Shown here one piece after another: positions 24,306-32,015 of a stretch of DNA of 51,213 nt. Origin of the DNA: Faecalibacterium sp. Its GTDB lineage: Bacteria > Bacillota > Clostridia > Oscillospirales > Ruminococcaceae. The notes below the pieces were generated by a model. It had not been told where the DNA came from, did not search any database, and saw nothing but the letters and a program-made list of their open reading frames with translations. Each line of letters opens with the position of its first letter. Position 1 is the stretch's first letter. A program made the translations under genes and the position numbers. The stretch covers positions 1 to 51,213 of the forward strand of contig JAHHRK010000001.1 in the NCBI GenBank assembly GCA_020025795.1, written 5' to 3'.

Positions 24306-24590
24306 TTATTTTGCGGTTTCCGCCAGAACGCGCCGCAGCGAGCTGTCCTCGTTTGCCAGCACACGGTTCACACGGCTGATGATAGCGCTGGAAGCGCCGG
24401 TTTTTTCCATGATGTTCACATAAATCTGCTTGTCCAGCAGCATTTCTGCGATGTCAAAACGCTGTTCCATGGCACTCAGCTCGGAATAGCTGCATACGTC
24501 CTGCAAAAAGCGGTATACTTCTTCGGGCGTTTTTAAGGTCAGTAGTGCCTGATACAGTCCCGATTCTCCGGTGGGATGGTCTTTGGTCAT
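24306..24590 (-). CDS. YerC/YecD family TrpR-like regulator
   Basis: A 94-residue TrpR-fold protein. The helix-turn-helix core is visible in LSAMEQRFDIAEMLLDKQIYVNIMEKTGASSAIISRVNRVL, with the TrpR family pattern (E-R-x-x-I-x-x-x-L, then TGAS-x-x-x-I-x-R-V). YerC proteins are small Firmicute regulators of uncertain ligand. AGGAGGAG lies before the ATG. A palindrome overlaps its own promoter (24612-24641). Confidence 0.93.
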   Translation of the reverse strand: MTKDHPTGESGLYQALLTLKTPEEVYRFLQDVCSYSELSAMEQRFDIAEMLLDKQIYVNIMEKTGASSAIISRVNRVLANEDSSLRRVLAETAK

Positions 24591-24611
24591 TGAGATGCTC
24601 CTCCTGCATGA

Positions 24612-24641
24612 ATTATAGATAAGTCCGCCAGCCCGGCGGAC
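24612..24641 (-). promoter_or_regulatory. yerC promoter overlapped by a palindrome
   Basis: A TATAAT on the minus strand (24612-24617) lies five bases from a perfect inverted repeat, GTCCGCC (24623-24629) and GGCGGAC (24635-24641). The right arm occupies the expected -35 position (24635-24640). A poor -35 covered by a palindrome fits an operator. The T-run needed for a terminator is absent. Confidence 0.5.
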
Positions 24642-24707
24642 CGGTTCGTCAGCTTGCCTATTTTATTACATTACTGTACGAAATTCAAGGGGCAAAAGTA
24701 CCGAATT

Positions 24708-25202
24708 TTACAGTCGCTTTTCCATCCAGTATTCCGGCCACAGGATACCGGGGGCAAGCTCGGTATCCATAGGACGCAGAACACGGAAGCCTGCACCCTT
24801 GAAAAATCCCTGTGTATCCAGCTGTTTCTGGCCTACGCGCACGCCAATGGCGGTTTTGCCTTCTGCACGGGCCAGGCGCTCGATGCTCTGCAGCACCGTG
24901 CGGCCGATACCCTTGCCACGCCAAGGACTTTCCAGATAAAAGTGCTTAATCAGCATCATACCGCCGGACGTCTGCCAGGCCACATAGCCAGCAACCTTGC
25001 TGCCCTGCATAATCAGCTGGTAGTTCACATCCTCATCCATATCGGATTCAATGGCTTCTACGCTCTGCAGGTTGTCCAGAATGGCATCCAGCTGCTTTTT
25101 GTTAAAGCGGCGTGCGTAGTACTCGCGCCAGATGCGGTCGGCCATATCGGCAGTCATCTGAATATAACGTGCTTTTGCTACAAGTTTCAGTTCTGGTTTC
25201 AT
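24708..25202 (-). CDS. GNAT family N-acetyltransferase
   Basis: A 164-residue GNAT protein. The acetyl-CoA motif is FYLESPWRGKGIGRTVLQSIERLA (RGKGIG), followed by GFFKGAGFRVLRPMD. The substrate is unknown. AAGGAGAC precedes the ATG. It lies 17 bases behind the pentapeptide-repeat gene, suggesting co-transcription. Confidence 0.88.
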   Translation of the reverse strand: MKPELKLVAKARYIQMTADMADRIWREYYARRFNKKQLDAILDNLQSVEAIESDMDEDVNYQLIMQGSKVAGYVAWQTSGGMMLIKHFYLESPWRGKGIGRTVLQSIERLARAEGKTAIGVRVGQKQLDTQGFFKGAGFRVLRPMDTELAPGILWPEYWMEKRL

Positions 25203-25219
25203 AGTGTCTCCTTATTGCT

Positions 25220-25882
25220 TTACTCTATGGTTACGCCCAGCAGCTCCGCCAGGGCGACGGCACCCATCTCGTCTACGATGGCACCGCGCAGTTCTTTCAT
25301 ATGTTCACTTACCGAGAGCTGCTCCAGCGCGCAGCCTCGCAAATCGACCCCTTTCAGTGGAGTGCCTGTCAGACAGGCACCACGCAGGTCACACTCTTTG
25401 AAGATAGGCTGTTTCCATTTCATTTCGGTCAGCATCGCACCGCCCAGGTTGCACCCGGCCAGAGAAACACTGGTCCATTTGCTCTGTTCAAAGGCGCACA
25501 GACGCAGCATACAGCTTTGCAGGCTTACGTCCCGCCAGCTGCTTTCAGAAAAATTTGTACCCATCAGTTTGCAGCCAATCAGGCGGCAGCGGGAAAAATA
25601 GCTGTCCAGCAGTTCCGCACCGGAAAAATCGCAGGAGCGAAATTCACAGTCTACAAAGCTGGCTTTTTCCAAGATTGCCCGGGAAAAGCGGCACCCGTCA
25701 AAGATACAGCGCGCAGCGGACAGCCGTTCCAGCGTTTCCTCAGACAGATCAGCATTTTTCAGGGAGAGGTCAGTGAGTTCCTCTTCTTCCGATACGGTGC
25801 TGTATACCAGCATTGCAGCCTCTGCACCTTGCACGAGAGGAAGGTCCTTCGGCAGATAGGGGGCAGTAATAGTATGTTTCAC
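25220..25882 (-). CDS. Pentapeptide-repeat protein
   Basis: A 220-residue protein whose centre (about residues 40-190) is made of A(D/N)LxX-type pentapeptides: LKNADLSEETL, CRFSRAILEKASFVDCEFRSCDFSGAELLDSYFSRC, GCNLGGAMLTEMKW, CDLRGACLTGTPLKGVDLRGC. This predicts a right-handed quadrilateral beta-helix. Some relatives mimic DNA and protect gyrase; most have no known role. Starts at GTG with AGGAGG ten bases upstream. Confidence 0.85.
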   Translation of the reverse strand: MKHTITAPYLPKDLPLVQGAEAAMLVYSTVSEEEELTDLSLKNADLSEETLERLSAARCIFDGCRFSRAILEKASFVDCEFRSCDFSGAELLDSYFSRCRLIGCKLMGTNFSESSWRDVSLQSCMLRLCAFEQSKWTSVSLAGCNLGGAMLTEMKWKQPIFKECDLRGACLTGTPLKGVDLRGCALEQLSVSEHMKELRGAIVDEMGAVALAELLGVTIE

Positions 25883-25919
25883 GGATTGGGCACCTCCTAT
25901 ACGGATGGGACTTTTTTGA

Positions 25920-26918
25920 TTACTTCAAATCAAAACGGACAACCACCAGTCGATACCACAGATAGGGGAACATATTCCAAATCAGCCACAGCTCCATTAG
26001 GATATAGTTGGGCAGATCTTTCCAACGGAAGGGACGCTTTTCAATTTTGCCGGCTTTCAAAAGGGCAAAGGCTTCGTGCATACCTTGATCCCATTCTTTG
26101 GCATAGCCTTTTTTGTGGAACGCATAGCGCTTCAGCCCATACCCGATTGCCTGGGGAATAAAGTTCAAAATCAGCATGAGCAAAGGCTGATTTTTCCAGG
26201 GCAGCAGAATGCTGTTGCGTCCGCTCTGGATGCTCTTGAAGCCGTTATAGCGCACCGCACCGGTGGTAGCACCACAGATGTGGTAGCACTTGGCAGCCGG
26301 GCAAATGATGTTTTTATAGCCTGCATTGTTGGCACGCCAGGACAGATCCACGTCCTCGAAATAGGCAAAAAAGTTTTCGTCGAACAGGCCGATTTCCTCC
26401 AGAATAGAACGGCGGTACAGCACAGCGCCGCCGCAGGCGGAAAAAATGCGCTTCTGCTTGGTGTAGCGGGTTACCTTGCGGCCGTCGCCTTCTTTTGCGG
26501 CGAAGGCAAGCAGGTTCACATAGTCACCGGCATCATCTGCCAAATCTCGCTCAAAGTGGCGGATCATCAGGCTCTGTACGGCAAAAATCTTGGGGTCCTG
26601 GTCAGCAGCAGCCAGCAGCTTTTCCAGCCAGTCCGGCTCGGCAAAGGCGTCGTTGTTGAACAGTGCCACATAAGGTGCCTTGCTGATGCGGATACCCTGA
26701 TTCACTGCATGGGAAAAGCCAGTGTTTTCGCTGTTTTCAATCAGGGTATAGTTGGGCAGATCCCGATAGCGGCGGGCAATGTCCAGGCTTTCATCCGTGG
26801 AACCGTTATCAATAACGATCAGTTCAAAATCCTGCTCGGTCTGGTTCAGGATCGACTGAATTGAATCTTCCAGCCAGCCTTTTCCGTTTAGATTGGGAAT
26901 AACGACGCTTGCTTTCAT
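25920..26918 (-). CDS. Family 2 glycosyltransferase
   Basis: A 332-residue GT-A fold enzyme: MKASVVIPNLNGKGWLEDSIQSILNQT, IDNGSTDES, ENTGFSHAVNQGI, FNNDAFAEPDWL (metal-binding region), and FAYFEDVDLSWRANNAGY. It resembles rhamnosyl/WbbL-type transferases of cell-envelope polysaccharide. The C-terminal 60 residues are aromatic-rich and may touch the membrane. GAGGG is eight bases before the ATG at 26918; the GTG at 26933 lies upstream of it. Confidence 0.92.
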   Translation of the reverse strand: MKASVVIPNLNGKGWLEDSIQSILNQTEQDFELIVIDNGSTDESLDIARRYRDLPNYTLIENSENTGFSHAVNQGIRISKAPYVALFNNDAFAEPDWLEKLLAAADQDPKIFAVQSLMIRHFERDLADDAGDYVNLLAFAAKEGDGRKVTRYTKQKRIFSACGGAVLYRRSILEEIGLFDENFFAYFEDVDLSWRANNAGYKNIICPAAKCYHICGATTGAVRYNGFKSIQSGRNSILLPWKNQPLLMLILNFIPQAIGYGLKRYAFHKKGYAKEWDQGMHEAFALLKAGKIEKRPFRWKDLPNYILMELWLIWNMFPYLWYRLVVVRFDLK

Positions 26919-26952
26919 GGAGTATGCCCTCACTTTTTCTGTATTACCTTAA

Positions 26953-26961
26953 AGTATAACA
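26953..26961 (-). promoter_or_regulatory. Extended -10 promoter of the glycosyltransferase gene
   Basis: On the minus strand TG-T-TATACT, about 33 bases before the start codon and directly behind the previous gene's terminator. Confidence 0.5.
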
Positions 26962-26962
26962 T

Positions 26963-26993
26963 AAAAAAGCACTGCGGCACAGGGCCGCAGTGC
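26963..26993 (-). terminator. Terminator after the lipoprotein gene
   Basis: GCACTGCGGC (26969-26978) pairs with GCCGCAGTGC (26984-26993); on the minus strand six T follow. Confidence 0.92.
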
Positions 26994-27021
26994 AGAAACA
27001 CATAGAATTTTTACAATGCGC

Positions 27022-27960
27022 TTACATTGCGTCAGGGTTCTCGGCAGTAGCAGTGATGGTCCAGCCTTCTGCTTCCAGAGCGGGAACCAGCTCAGCCTGA
27101 ATGTCAGACAGAGTCATGACAAACAGAACGTTGTTGCCCTTAGCAGCAGTCAGTGCCACGTCGGGAGCAACGCAGACCCACTTGCGCCAGTCAGCATTTT
27201 CCATCAGGGTATTCTGCAGAGCGTCTGCATCCGCACCGTCATTCAGCTGGAACAGGACCATAGAGTGGGCAAGGGTACCCATCATGTTCTGCACAACGGT
27301 GGTGGAAGCAATGTCGGCATTGGCCTCGATGCCGGTGCTGTAAGCGTAGTTCTCGTCATCGGAAGGCAGGTTCGCAGCAGCATTGTTTTCCAGTGCCAGA
27401 TTGCTCAGGTGAGCAAAGATGCTTTCCAGCTCAGCCTTTGCGTCAGCGTTTACATCATCACTAAAGGGAACTTCAGCACGGTAAGGCTCCATGGTTTCCA
27501 TAGCGGACTTAACGGCCTCGTCCATTGCCTTGAAGTTGGTAACGAACAGCTCCGGGATTTCGCCGCCGAAAGCGCAGGAGAACATGGAACCGTCTGCAAA
27601 TTCCAAGGACATGGAAGCGGAAGCTTCGCCGTCGCCGTATTCGTTCTTTTCGTTCAGGGTGGCCAGCTCGGACTTTTCGTACAGAGCGGTCAGGTTGTTC
27701 AGCAGAGCTTCGTCCACAGTGCCCTTGGACATTTCCGCTGCGGAGTTGTAGTCCAGCATGAACTTGCCTTCGGTTTCAGCAGGGAAGATGTTGATAAAAA
27801 TCGTATCGTCCATGGTTTCGCCGTAAGAAGCAGAGAAAGCGGTGATGGGGTTCTTCGAGGGTTCAGCGTTGTTGGAATTGGATGCACTGCTGCCGCAGGC
27901 AACCAGAGACAGGGCCATAACGCCTGCCACCAGAGCGGCCAGAACACGTTTCATTTTCAT
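27022..27960 (-). CDS. Uncharacterised lipoprotein
   Basis: A 312-residue predicted lipoprotein. Residues 1-22 are a Sec lipoprotein signal (MKMKRVLAALVAGVMALSLVAC) with lipobox LVAC and Cys22 for lipidation. The mature part has a short Ser/Asn linker and an acidic domain without a motif I recognise; it includes segments rich in Ala, Glu and Asn. It is transcribed alone: RBS AAAGGAG before the ATG and its own terminator. Confidence 0.85.
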   Translation of the reverse strand: MKMKRVLAALVAGVMALSLVACGSSASNSNNAEPSKNPITAFSASYGETMDDTIFINIFPAETEGKFMLDYNSAAEMSKGTVDEALLNNLTALYEKSELATLNEKNEYGDGEASASMSLEFADGSMFSCAFGGEIPELFVTNFKAMDEAVKSAMETMEPYRAEVPFSDDVNADAKAELESIFAHLSNLALENNAAANLPSDDENYAYSTGIEANADIASTTVVQNMMGTLAHSMVLFQLNDGADADALQNTLMENADWRKWVCVAPDVALTAAKGNNVLFVMTLSDIQAELVPALEAEGWTITATAENPDAM

Positions 27961-28075
27961 GAATGAATCTCCTTTAATATAAAATTACTTGCTTCACTAA
28001 GGAAAATGCGCTGTTTTATCCAGCGTCATTCACCATACGTTTCAAAGGATCAAAAAATTGCAGAAAAAATAAATT

Positions 28076-28723
28076 TTATTGGTGGCAGCGTCCTGCACGG
28101 AAAGTAGGAGCCTGGTTATCGCAGAATCCGCGGCAGGAAGGCTGCATGGCGGCATGATGGTGGTGGGAGGGCATTTCCGGGTTGAAATTGGGGTCCTCGT
28201 AGAAATAGTTATCGTCCGGATCGTAATAAGGCATACCAAAAGGATCGTCGTAATATTCACTGAACGGACCGGAGTGCGGTCCACCGTAACCATACCAGGC
28301 GTCAGTAATATCATCTAAGAATGAAAAGAAGCCAACCACCAGGGCCACGAGGGCCACAGCACCAACGACCAGCCAGACACAGGTTTTGATCAGGACGGCG
28401 CGTGCCAGGCGCTGGCGCGGCGTTTCCACATGAGAGCCAAAAGCCCAGTAGAACAGGAAAAACCAGCCAATAATGGGCACAGCAAACAGAATCAGAGACC
28501 AGAAATACTGGGCAGTGGTCAGGCCGCCGTCCGGGCAGACAGAGCGCTCCCGTGCATAGTGCGGCGTATAGGTACGAGTGTTCGTTTCCGGTGCAGCAGA
28601 AGCGTTTTCTTGTGCGCCGGCAGGGGAAGGGGGCGCTGCGTGGCAGGCGCAGGGCGCGCCACAGTACGGGCAGTTGGAAACATCGGGCGGCAGTGCGCTG
28701 CCGCAGTTCGGACAATGACGCAT
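28076..28723 (-). CDS. Zinc-ribbon membrane protein
   Basis: A 215-residue protein. The N-terminus is a zinc ribbon (CPNCG and CPYCG, then CAC), followed by an Ala/Pro/Thr linker, and two hydrophobic segments (about residues 75-98 and 110-138). The C-terminal tail is rich in Tyr, Asp and Pro with an HHHH cluster and ends with further cysteines. No specific function is recognisable. AGGAGGT before the ATG at 28723 overlaps the end of the Lrp gene, so the two are one operon. Confidence 0.82.
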   Translation of the reverse strand: MRHCPNCGSALPPDVSNCPYCGAPCACHAAPPSPAGAQENASAAPETNTRTYTPHYARERSVCPDGGLTTAQYFWSLILFAVPIIGWFFLFYWAFGSHVETPRQRLARAVLIKTCVWLVVGAVALVALVVGFFSFLDDITDAWYGYGGPHSGPFSEYYDDPFGMPYYDPDDNYFYEDPNFNPEMPSHHHHAAMQPSCRGFCDNQAPTFRAGRCHQ

Positions 28724-28724
28724 T

Positions 28725-29177
28725 TTAAAATACCTCCTGTTGCGCAAGAATATCCAATCCGTTTCGATCCAATGGAACAGACAGAATCATTTGTGTGTTG
28801 GTTTGTCCCAGTTGCTGGAACGAGTGGATCACTCGCTCCAGATGGCTCATGTCGGTGCAGCTGACGCGCACCATAAAGCTGTGGTCACCGGTAACGTGGT
28901 AACATTGCAGAACTTCGGGCTGCTGCTGCATCAGAGTCAGCAAACGTTCAAAGTTGTTGGGGTGCGTAGATACATTGATCAAAGCATTGATGCCATTCTG
29001 GCCCTTGGGACGATTCAATGTGATCGTATAACCGCCGATGATGCCGGCTTGTTCCAGCTTATGGATGCGGCTGGATACAGCAGGGCTGGTTAACGAAACC
29101 TGGTCTGCAATATCTTTTACAGACATACGCGCATTGGCAGACAGCAATTTTAGAATCTTGTAGTCCAAATCATCCAT
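28725..29177 (-). CDS. Lrp/AsnC family transcriptional regulator
   Basis: A 150-residue Lrp/AsnC protein: helix-turn-helix MDDLDYKILKLLSANARMSVKDIADQVSLTSPAVSSRIHKLEQAGIIGGY at the N-terminus, and an ACT-like RAM domain (ALINVSTHPNNFERLL, VLQCYHVTGDHSFMVRVSC) for amino acid sensing and oligomerisation. The ATG at 29177 follows a GGGGGGTG site; the frame to 29210 does not look like the family. It ends one base before the zinc-ribbon gene starts. Confidence 0.95.
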   Translation of the reverse strand: MDDLDYKILKLLSANARMSVKDIADQVSLTSPAVSSRIHKLEQAGIIGGYTITLNRPKGQNGINALINVSTHPNNFERLLTLMQQQPEVLQCYHVTGDHSFMVRVSCTDMSHLERVIHSFQQLGQTNTQMILSVPLDRNGLDILAQQEVF

Positions 29178-29295
29178 GAAAACACCCCCCTTTTTGGATA
29201 AAGAATACAATATGCAAATTTTCCTGAAATTAAACGTAACTTTTCAAAAGCCGAAAAAATACAGAAAAGACAGATTTTTTCGGACGGTCAACTTT

Positions 29296-29324
29296 ATTAT
29301 ATAAAGTGGAAATCAAAAAGTAAA
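29296..29324 (-). promoter_or_regulatory. Sigma-A promoter of the Lrp operon
   Basis: Minus-strand TTTACT (29319-29324) and TATAAT (29296-29301) with 17 bases between, about 115 bases before the start codon. Confidence 0.8.
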
Positions 29325-29359
29325 GGAAAAAGCAAAATAAAACCAGGTGTCAGGACAGT

Positions 29360-29387
29360 TTGACAAAAATGATTTGTGCATTATAAT
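29360..29387 (+). promoter_or_regulatory. Strong orphan sigma-A promoter
   Basis: TTGACA at 29360-29365 and TATAAT at 29382-29387, 16 bases apart: the closest match to consensus in the window. No coding gene follows before two terminators, so it probably drives a small RNA. Confidence 0.8.
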
Positions 29388-29393
29388 TTTATA

Positions 29394-29470
29394 TGCAAAA
29401 AAGATATTTTCCTACTTTATATACTTTCCCACCCCTCTATGCACAAAGACCCGCTGCCAGGCGGGTTTTT
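29394..29470 (+). ncRNA. Candidate small RNA (about 77 nt, or about 245 nt with read-through)
   Basis: Inferred transcript from the consensus promoter at 29360 to a GC hairpin with T-run at 29449-29470. Read-through would end at the stronger terminator at 29598-29638. The longer version contains another fold: TTTTCTTTAT near 29531 pairs with ATAAAGAAAA near 29573, enclosing GATGC and GCATC. The open frames inside lack ribosome binding sites and family resemblance. No known RNA family recognised. Confidence 0.45.
29449..29470 (+). terminator. First terminator of the orphan unit
   Basis: ACCCGC (29449-29454) and GCGGGT (29461-29466) with TGCCAG loop, then T to 29470. Confidence 0.7.
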
Positions 29471-29597
29471 GTGTTATATGGGAGAAATGCGAAACAGCGA
29501 TAAATTTTTTGCTGTCCCAAGGGAAAGGGTTTTCTTTATTAAACACGATGCCTGGCATGAATGCAATGCATCATAAAGAAAAATTCCGAAAAAAGAT

Positions 29598-29638
29598 AAA
29601 AAGCTGTCGGCTGTGCAAATCAGTCGGCAGCTTTTTTT
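29598..29638 (+). terminator. Second, stronger terminator of the orphan unit
   Basis: A 16-bp stem with two G-T pairs (29598-29613 with 29621-29636) ending in seven T. No minus-strand gene ends here, which supports a plus-strand transcript starting at the orphan promoter. Confidence 0.88.
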
Positions 29639-29714
29639 GTAAAGCAAACCGGTAAAAAAGATAAAGCGGCACGGCGAAAACAAAGAACAAAGAAAAAGCA
29701 CAATGGCAGACAGT

Positions 29715-29743
29715 TTGTTTTGCAGAGAAAACTGTGTTAAAAT
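29715..29743 (+). promoter_or_regulatory. Promoter of the GT-C-like membrane protein
   Basis: TTGTTT (29715-29720) and TAAAAT (29738-29743), 17-base spacing, 36 bases before the chosen start. Confidence 0.55.
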
Positions 29744-29778
29744 AAATCAGATTTTGTCGAAAGATGGGGTGCGAAGAT

Positions 29779-31218
29779 ATGACAGCTTCCTGCCAAAAAG
29801 AGCCCAACACCGGTTTGCGTCTGTGCAGGACCAAAGGACCGATGCGTGCGGAATATATGTTGTTTGCCGCAGGGGCAGCAATATGTTTTTTGCTGTTCAA
29901 CCATCCGGATATTATGGAAACGGCCCGCCACGCATACATTTTGATTCAGAGCACTCTGGACGGTGACTTTCTGCAATTTTTTGAGAATACGCTGTCGCGT
30001 ACATATGGCTATCAATATGTGAATGCGGCACACTATAATATTTTGATGTATATTCTGTATGCCTTGTGGGAGCTGCCGCTGTATCTGGTGGAGCGCATTG
30101 GCGGATTCGTTTTTGACGATGTGCTTTTGGCCATGTGGTGCAAAGCCATTGGCACAGGCTTTTATCTGGGCTGTGGTGTTTTGGTAGGCAAGCTGGCCCG
30201 GCGCATCGGCTGCGATGAAACCGCGTGCCGATGGGCACCGCTTTTGTTCTGGCTGAACCCCATCAGCTTTTTCAATACACTGGTGATGGGTCAGTACGAC
30301 AGCATTTGTCTGTTTTTTGTTTTGTGGGCATTTATGCTGTATTTTGATAAAAAATACATGGCCTTTTCTCTGGTGATGGGCGTAGGCTTTGTTTTTAAGT
30401 TTTTCCCTTTGTTTGTGTTCATCCCCATGCTGCTTCTGGTGGAAAAACGTGTACCACACCTGCTGAAATATGGTGCAGTCAGCTTGTGGCTGTACCTTCC
30501 CACAACGCTTTTATTCGCCGGACGCACAGGCGATGCAGCGTTCTTTAACCAGCTGATGACGGAGCGCCTGTTCGCTGTGGGATTCCCCGGCGGTACAGCA
30601 AATGCGTCTTATTTTGGTCTGGCTATGGTCCTGATTTGCGTGACGGCCTATTTGTACCGTCTGCAGGATGAGCAAACCTGGTATGATGTGACGGTATATG
30701 GAGCCATGGCGGTGTTCTCGCTATTGTTTATTTTTGTGCTGTGGCATCCGCAGTGGCTCATTTTACTCACACCGTTTTTGATTTTAACGGCACTGCGGCA
30801 GAAGGAAAAGACAACCTATGCATATTTGAATGTTGCACTTTGCATTGGCTTCTTTCTGCTGGTGGCATTTATTTACCCGCACGGCCTGGAAGGTAATCTG
30901 TTCGATTGGGGCGTATTGCGCCCGCTGACAGGGTGGTTTTATTCCATCGTAGCCGAGCCTCGCTGGAATGCGTTCTATCTGGCATTGGTTCCGTATCTGG
31001 ACAAAATTGCACCGATTCTGTTTTATGGAGCACTTTTCAGCGGCATTTTGTTCCAGTTCCCGCTGCGCGGTAAGAGCTTGGGCGATCGGCTGGCCGGCGA
31101 CTGCACGGATCGCTTCCGTTACCGTTTGACCTGCTGGGGTACCTTTGTCCTTGCTTTTGGCGGCTTCTGGTTTGCACCTACACTGTTTAGTTATGTAAAA
31201 ACCATCGGGCTGTTATAA
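29779..31218 (+). CDS. GT-C-like multispanning membrane protein (probable glycosyltransferase)
   Basis: A 479-residue membrane protein with roughly ten or more hydrophobic helices. An N-terminal loop after the first helix has an acidic pair (STLDGDFLQFFENTLSRTYGYQYVNAAHYNI), and the central MGQYDSICLFFVLWAFMLYF resembles the GQxDS motif of polyprenol-phosphate-sugar dependent GT-C mannosyltransferases (PIG-M/DUF2029-like). It would transfer a sugar on the outer face of the membrane; acceptor unknown. Start uncertain: ATG at 29779 has a GGGGTG site, ATG at 29764 and the ATG 21 codons later are alternatives. Confidence 0.75.
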   Translation: MTASCQKEPNTGLRLCRTKGPMRAEYMLFAAGAAICFLLFNHPDIMETARHAYILIQSTLDGDFLQFFENTLSRTYGYQYVNAAHYNILMYILYALWELPLYLVERIGGFVFDDVLLAMWCKAIGTGFYLGCGVLVGKLARRIGCDETACRWAPLLFWLNPISFFNTLVMGQYDSICLFFVLWAFMLYFDKKYMAFSLVMGVGFVFKFFPLFVFIPMLLLVEKRVPHLLKYGAVSLWLYLPTTLLFAGRTGDAAFFNQLMTERLFAVGFPGGTANASYFGLAMVLICVTAYLYRLQDEQTWYDVTVYGAMAVFSLLFIFVLWHPQWLILLTPFLILTALRQKEKTTYAYLNVALCIGFFLLVAFIYPHGLEGNLFDWGVLRPLTGWFYSIVAEPRWNAFYLALVPYLDKIAPILFYGALFSGILFQFPLRGKSLGDRLAGDCTDRFRYRLTCWGTFVLAFGGFWFAPTLFSYVKTIGLL

Positions 31219-31280
31219 GGAAATGATGTAAAAAGCCGTTGTGGGAAACGGATGGCTTTTATAAAACATGAAAATAGAAA

Positions 31281-31317
31281 CAGCGGGCAGAGATTTTTCT
31301 CTGCCCGCTGTTTTTTT
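31281..31317 (+). terminator. Rho-independent terminator after the GT-C-like gene
   Basis: Perfect 13-bp stem CAGCGGGCAGAGA (31281-31293) with 31298-31310, then seven T. A weaker AAAAGCC/GGCTTTT hairpin lies just upstream. Confidence 0.93.
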
Positions 31318-31358
31318 GATAGAAAGCGATCAATCAATCAAAATGAGTACGATAGCCG

Positions 31359-31931
31359 TTAAGAATTCTTGTTGCAGGAATCCAGTGCCTGTATCATGCA
31401 ATCAATGCCTTCCTGAACTTCGCAAAGGTTCTTTGCTTTTCGGAAAGCTGGCGTGTAGTATACGTTTCTGCTTCGATCACAGCAGAAGCCATTGGCGGAA
31501 AGTGTTTCACATTCGGTTTGTAATAAACTTTCTCCCAGCAGGCATCGCAAAAAGTCGATGCCTGCACACATTGTTGCAATGGGTTTGCCCTGTTCCGCAA
31601 AAGAAAGGACAAGTTTTCGGACGGATTCGTTATTTCTATAATTGCTCAGCAATCCAATACCACCGGGAATGAGCAGACAGTCGAAATCATCTGGATTGAC
31701 ACAGTCTAACTCCTGAATGGTACCGCGGCCAATACGGGCGGATTCAACCAAAATATTCCGCTTTTCTTCCGGTTCCTCTGAAATGTGATTGATAGATGGC
31801 GCCTCCATAGCATGCGCCACAGGCTGATACGACCAGTTGTATTTATCCAGTGCAAGATACGTCAGGATGACTTCTTCGATGCAGGAGCCATCTCCCAGTC
31901 CACAACCGGCCAATAAGACCAAACTTTTCAT
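31359..31931 (-). CDS. ElbB-like DJ-1/PfpI superfamily protein
   Basis: A 190-residue protein aligned by eye with ElbB: LLAGCGLGDGSCIEEVILTYLALD, INHISEEPEEKRNILVESARIGRGTIQEL, DDFDCLLIPGGIGLLSNY, and the nucleophile region GKPIATMCAGIDFL. ElbB of E. coli has glyoxalase III-like activity and an old link to isoprenoid synthesis. Usual DGSE is DGSC here. The gene is visibly more A+T-rich than its neighbours, a possible sign of transfer. AAGGAG precedes the ATG; stands alone. Confidence 0.8.
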   Translation of the reverse strand: MKSLVLLAGCGLGDGSCIEEVILTYLALDKYNWSYQPVAHAMEAPSINHISEEPEEKRNILVESARIGRGTIQELDCVNPDDFDCLLIPGGIGLLSNYRNNESVRKLVLSFAEQGKPIATMCAGIDFLRCLLGESLLQTECETLSANGFCCDRSRNVYYTPAFRKAKNLCEVQEGIDCMIQALDSCNKNS

Positions 31932-32015
31932 TCAAGGTACTCCTTTCCAATCGGACCATGCCGATACGATTTTACAGACATCCGACCAAAGCTGCGGTGC
32001 TTTTGAATGCATTTT

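Noticed and set aside
29376..29576. A 66-codon plus-strand frame in the orphan transcription unit
   Set aside because: It begins inside the promoter region, runs through the terminator hairpin and has no ribosome binding site or known family.
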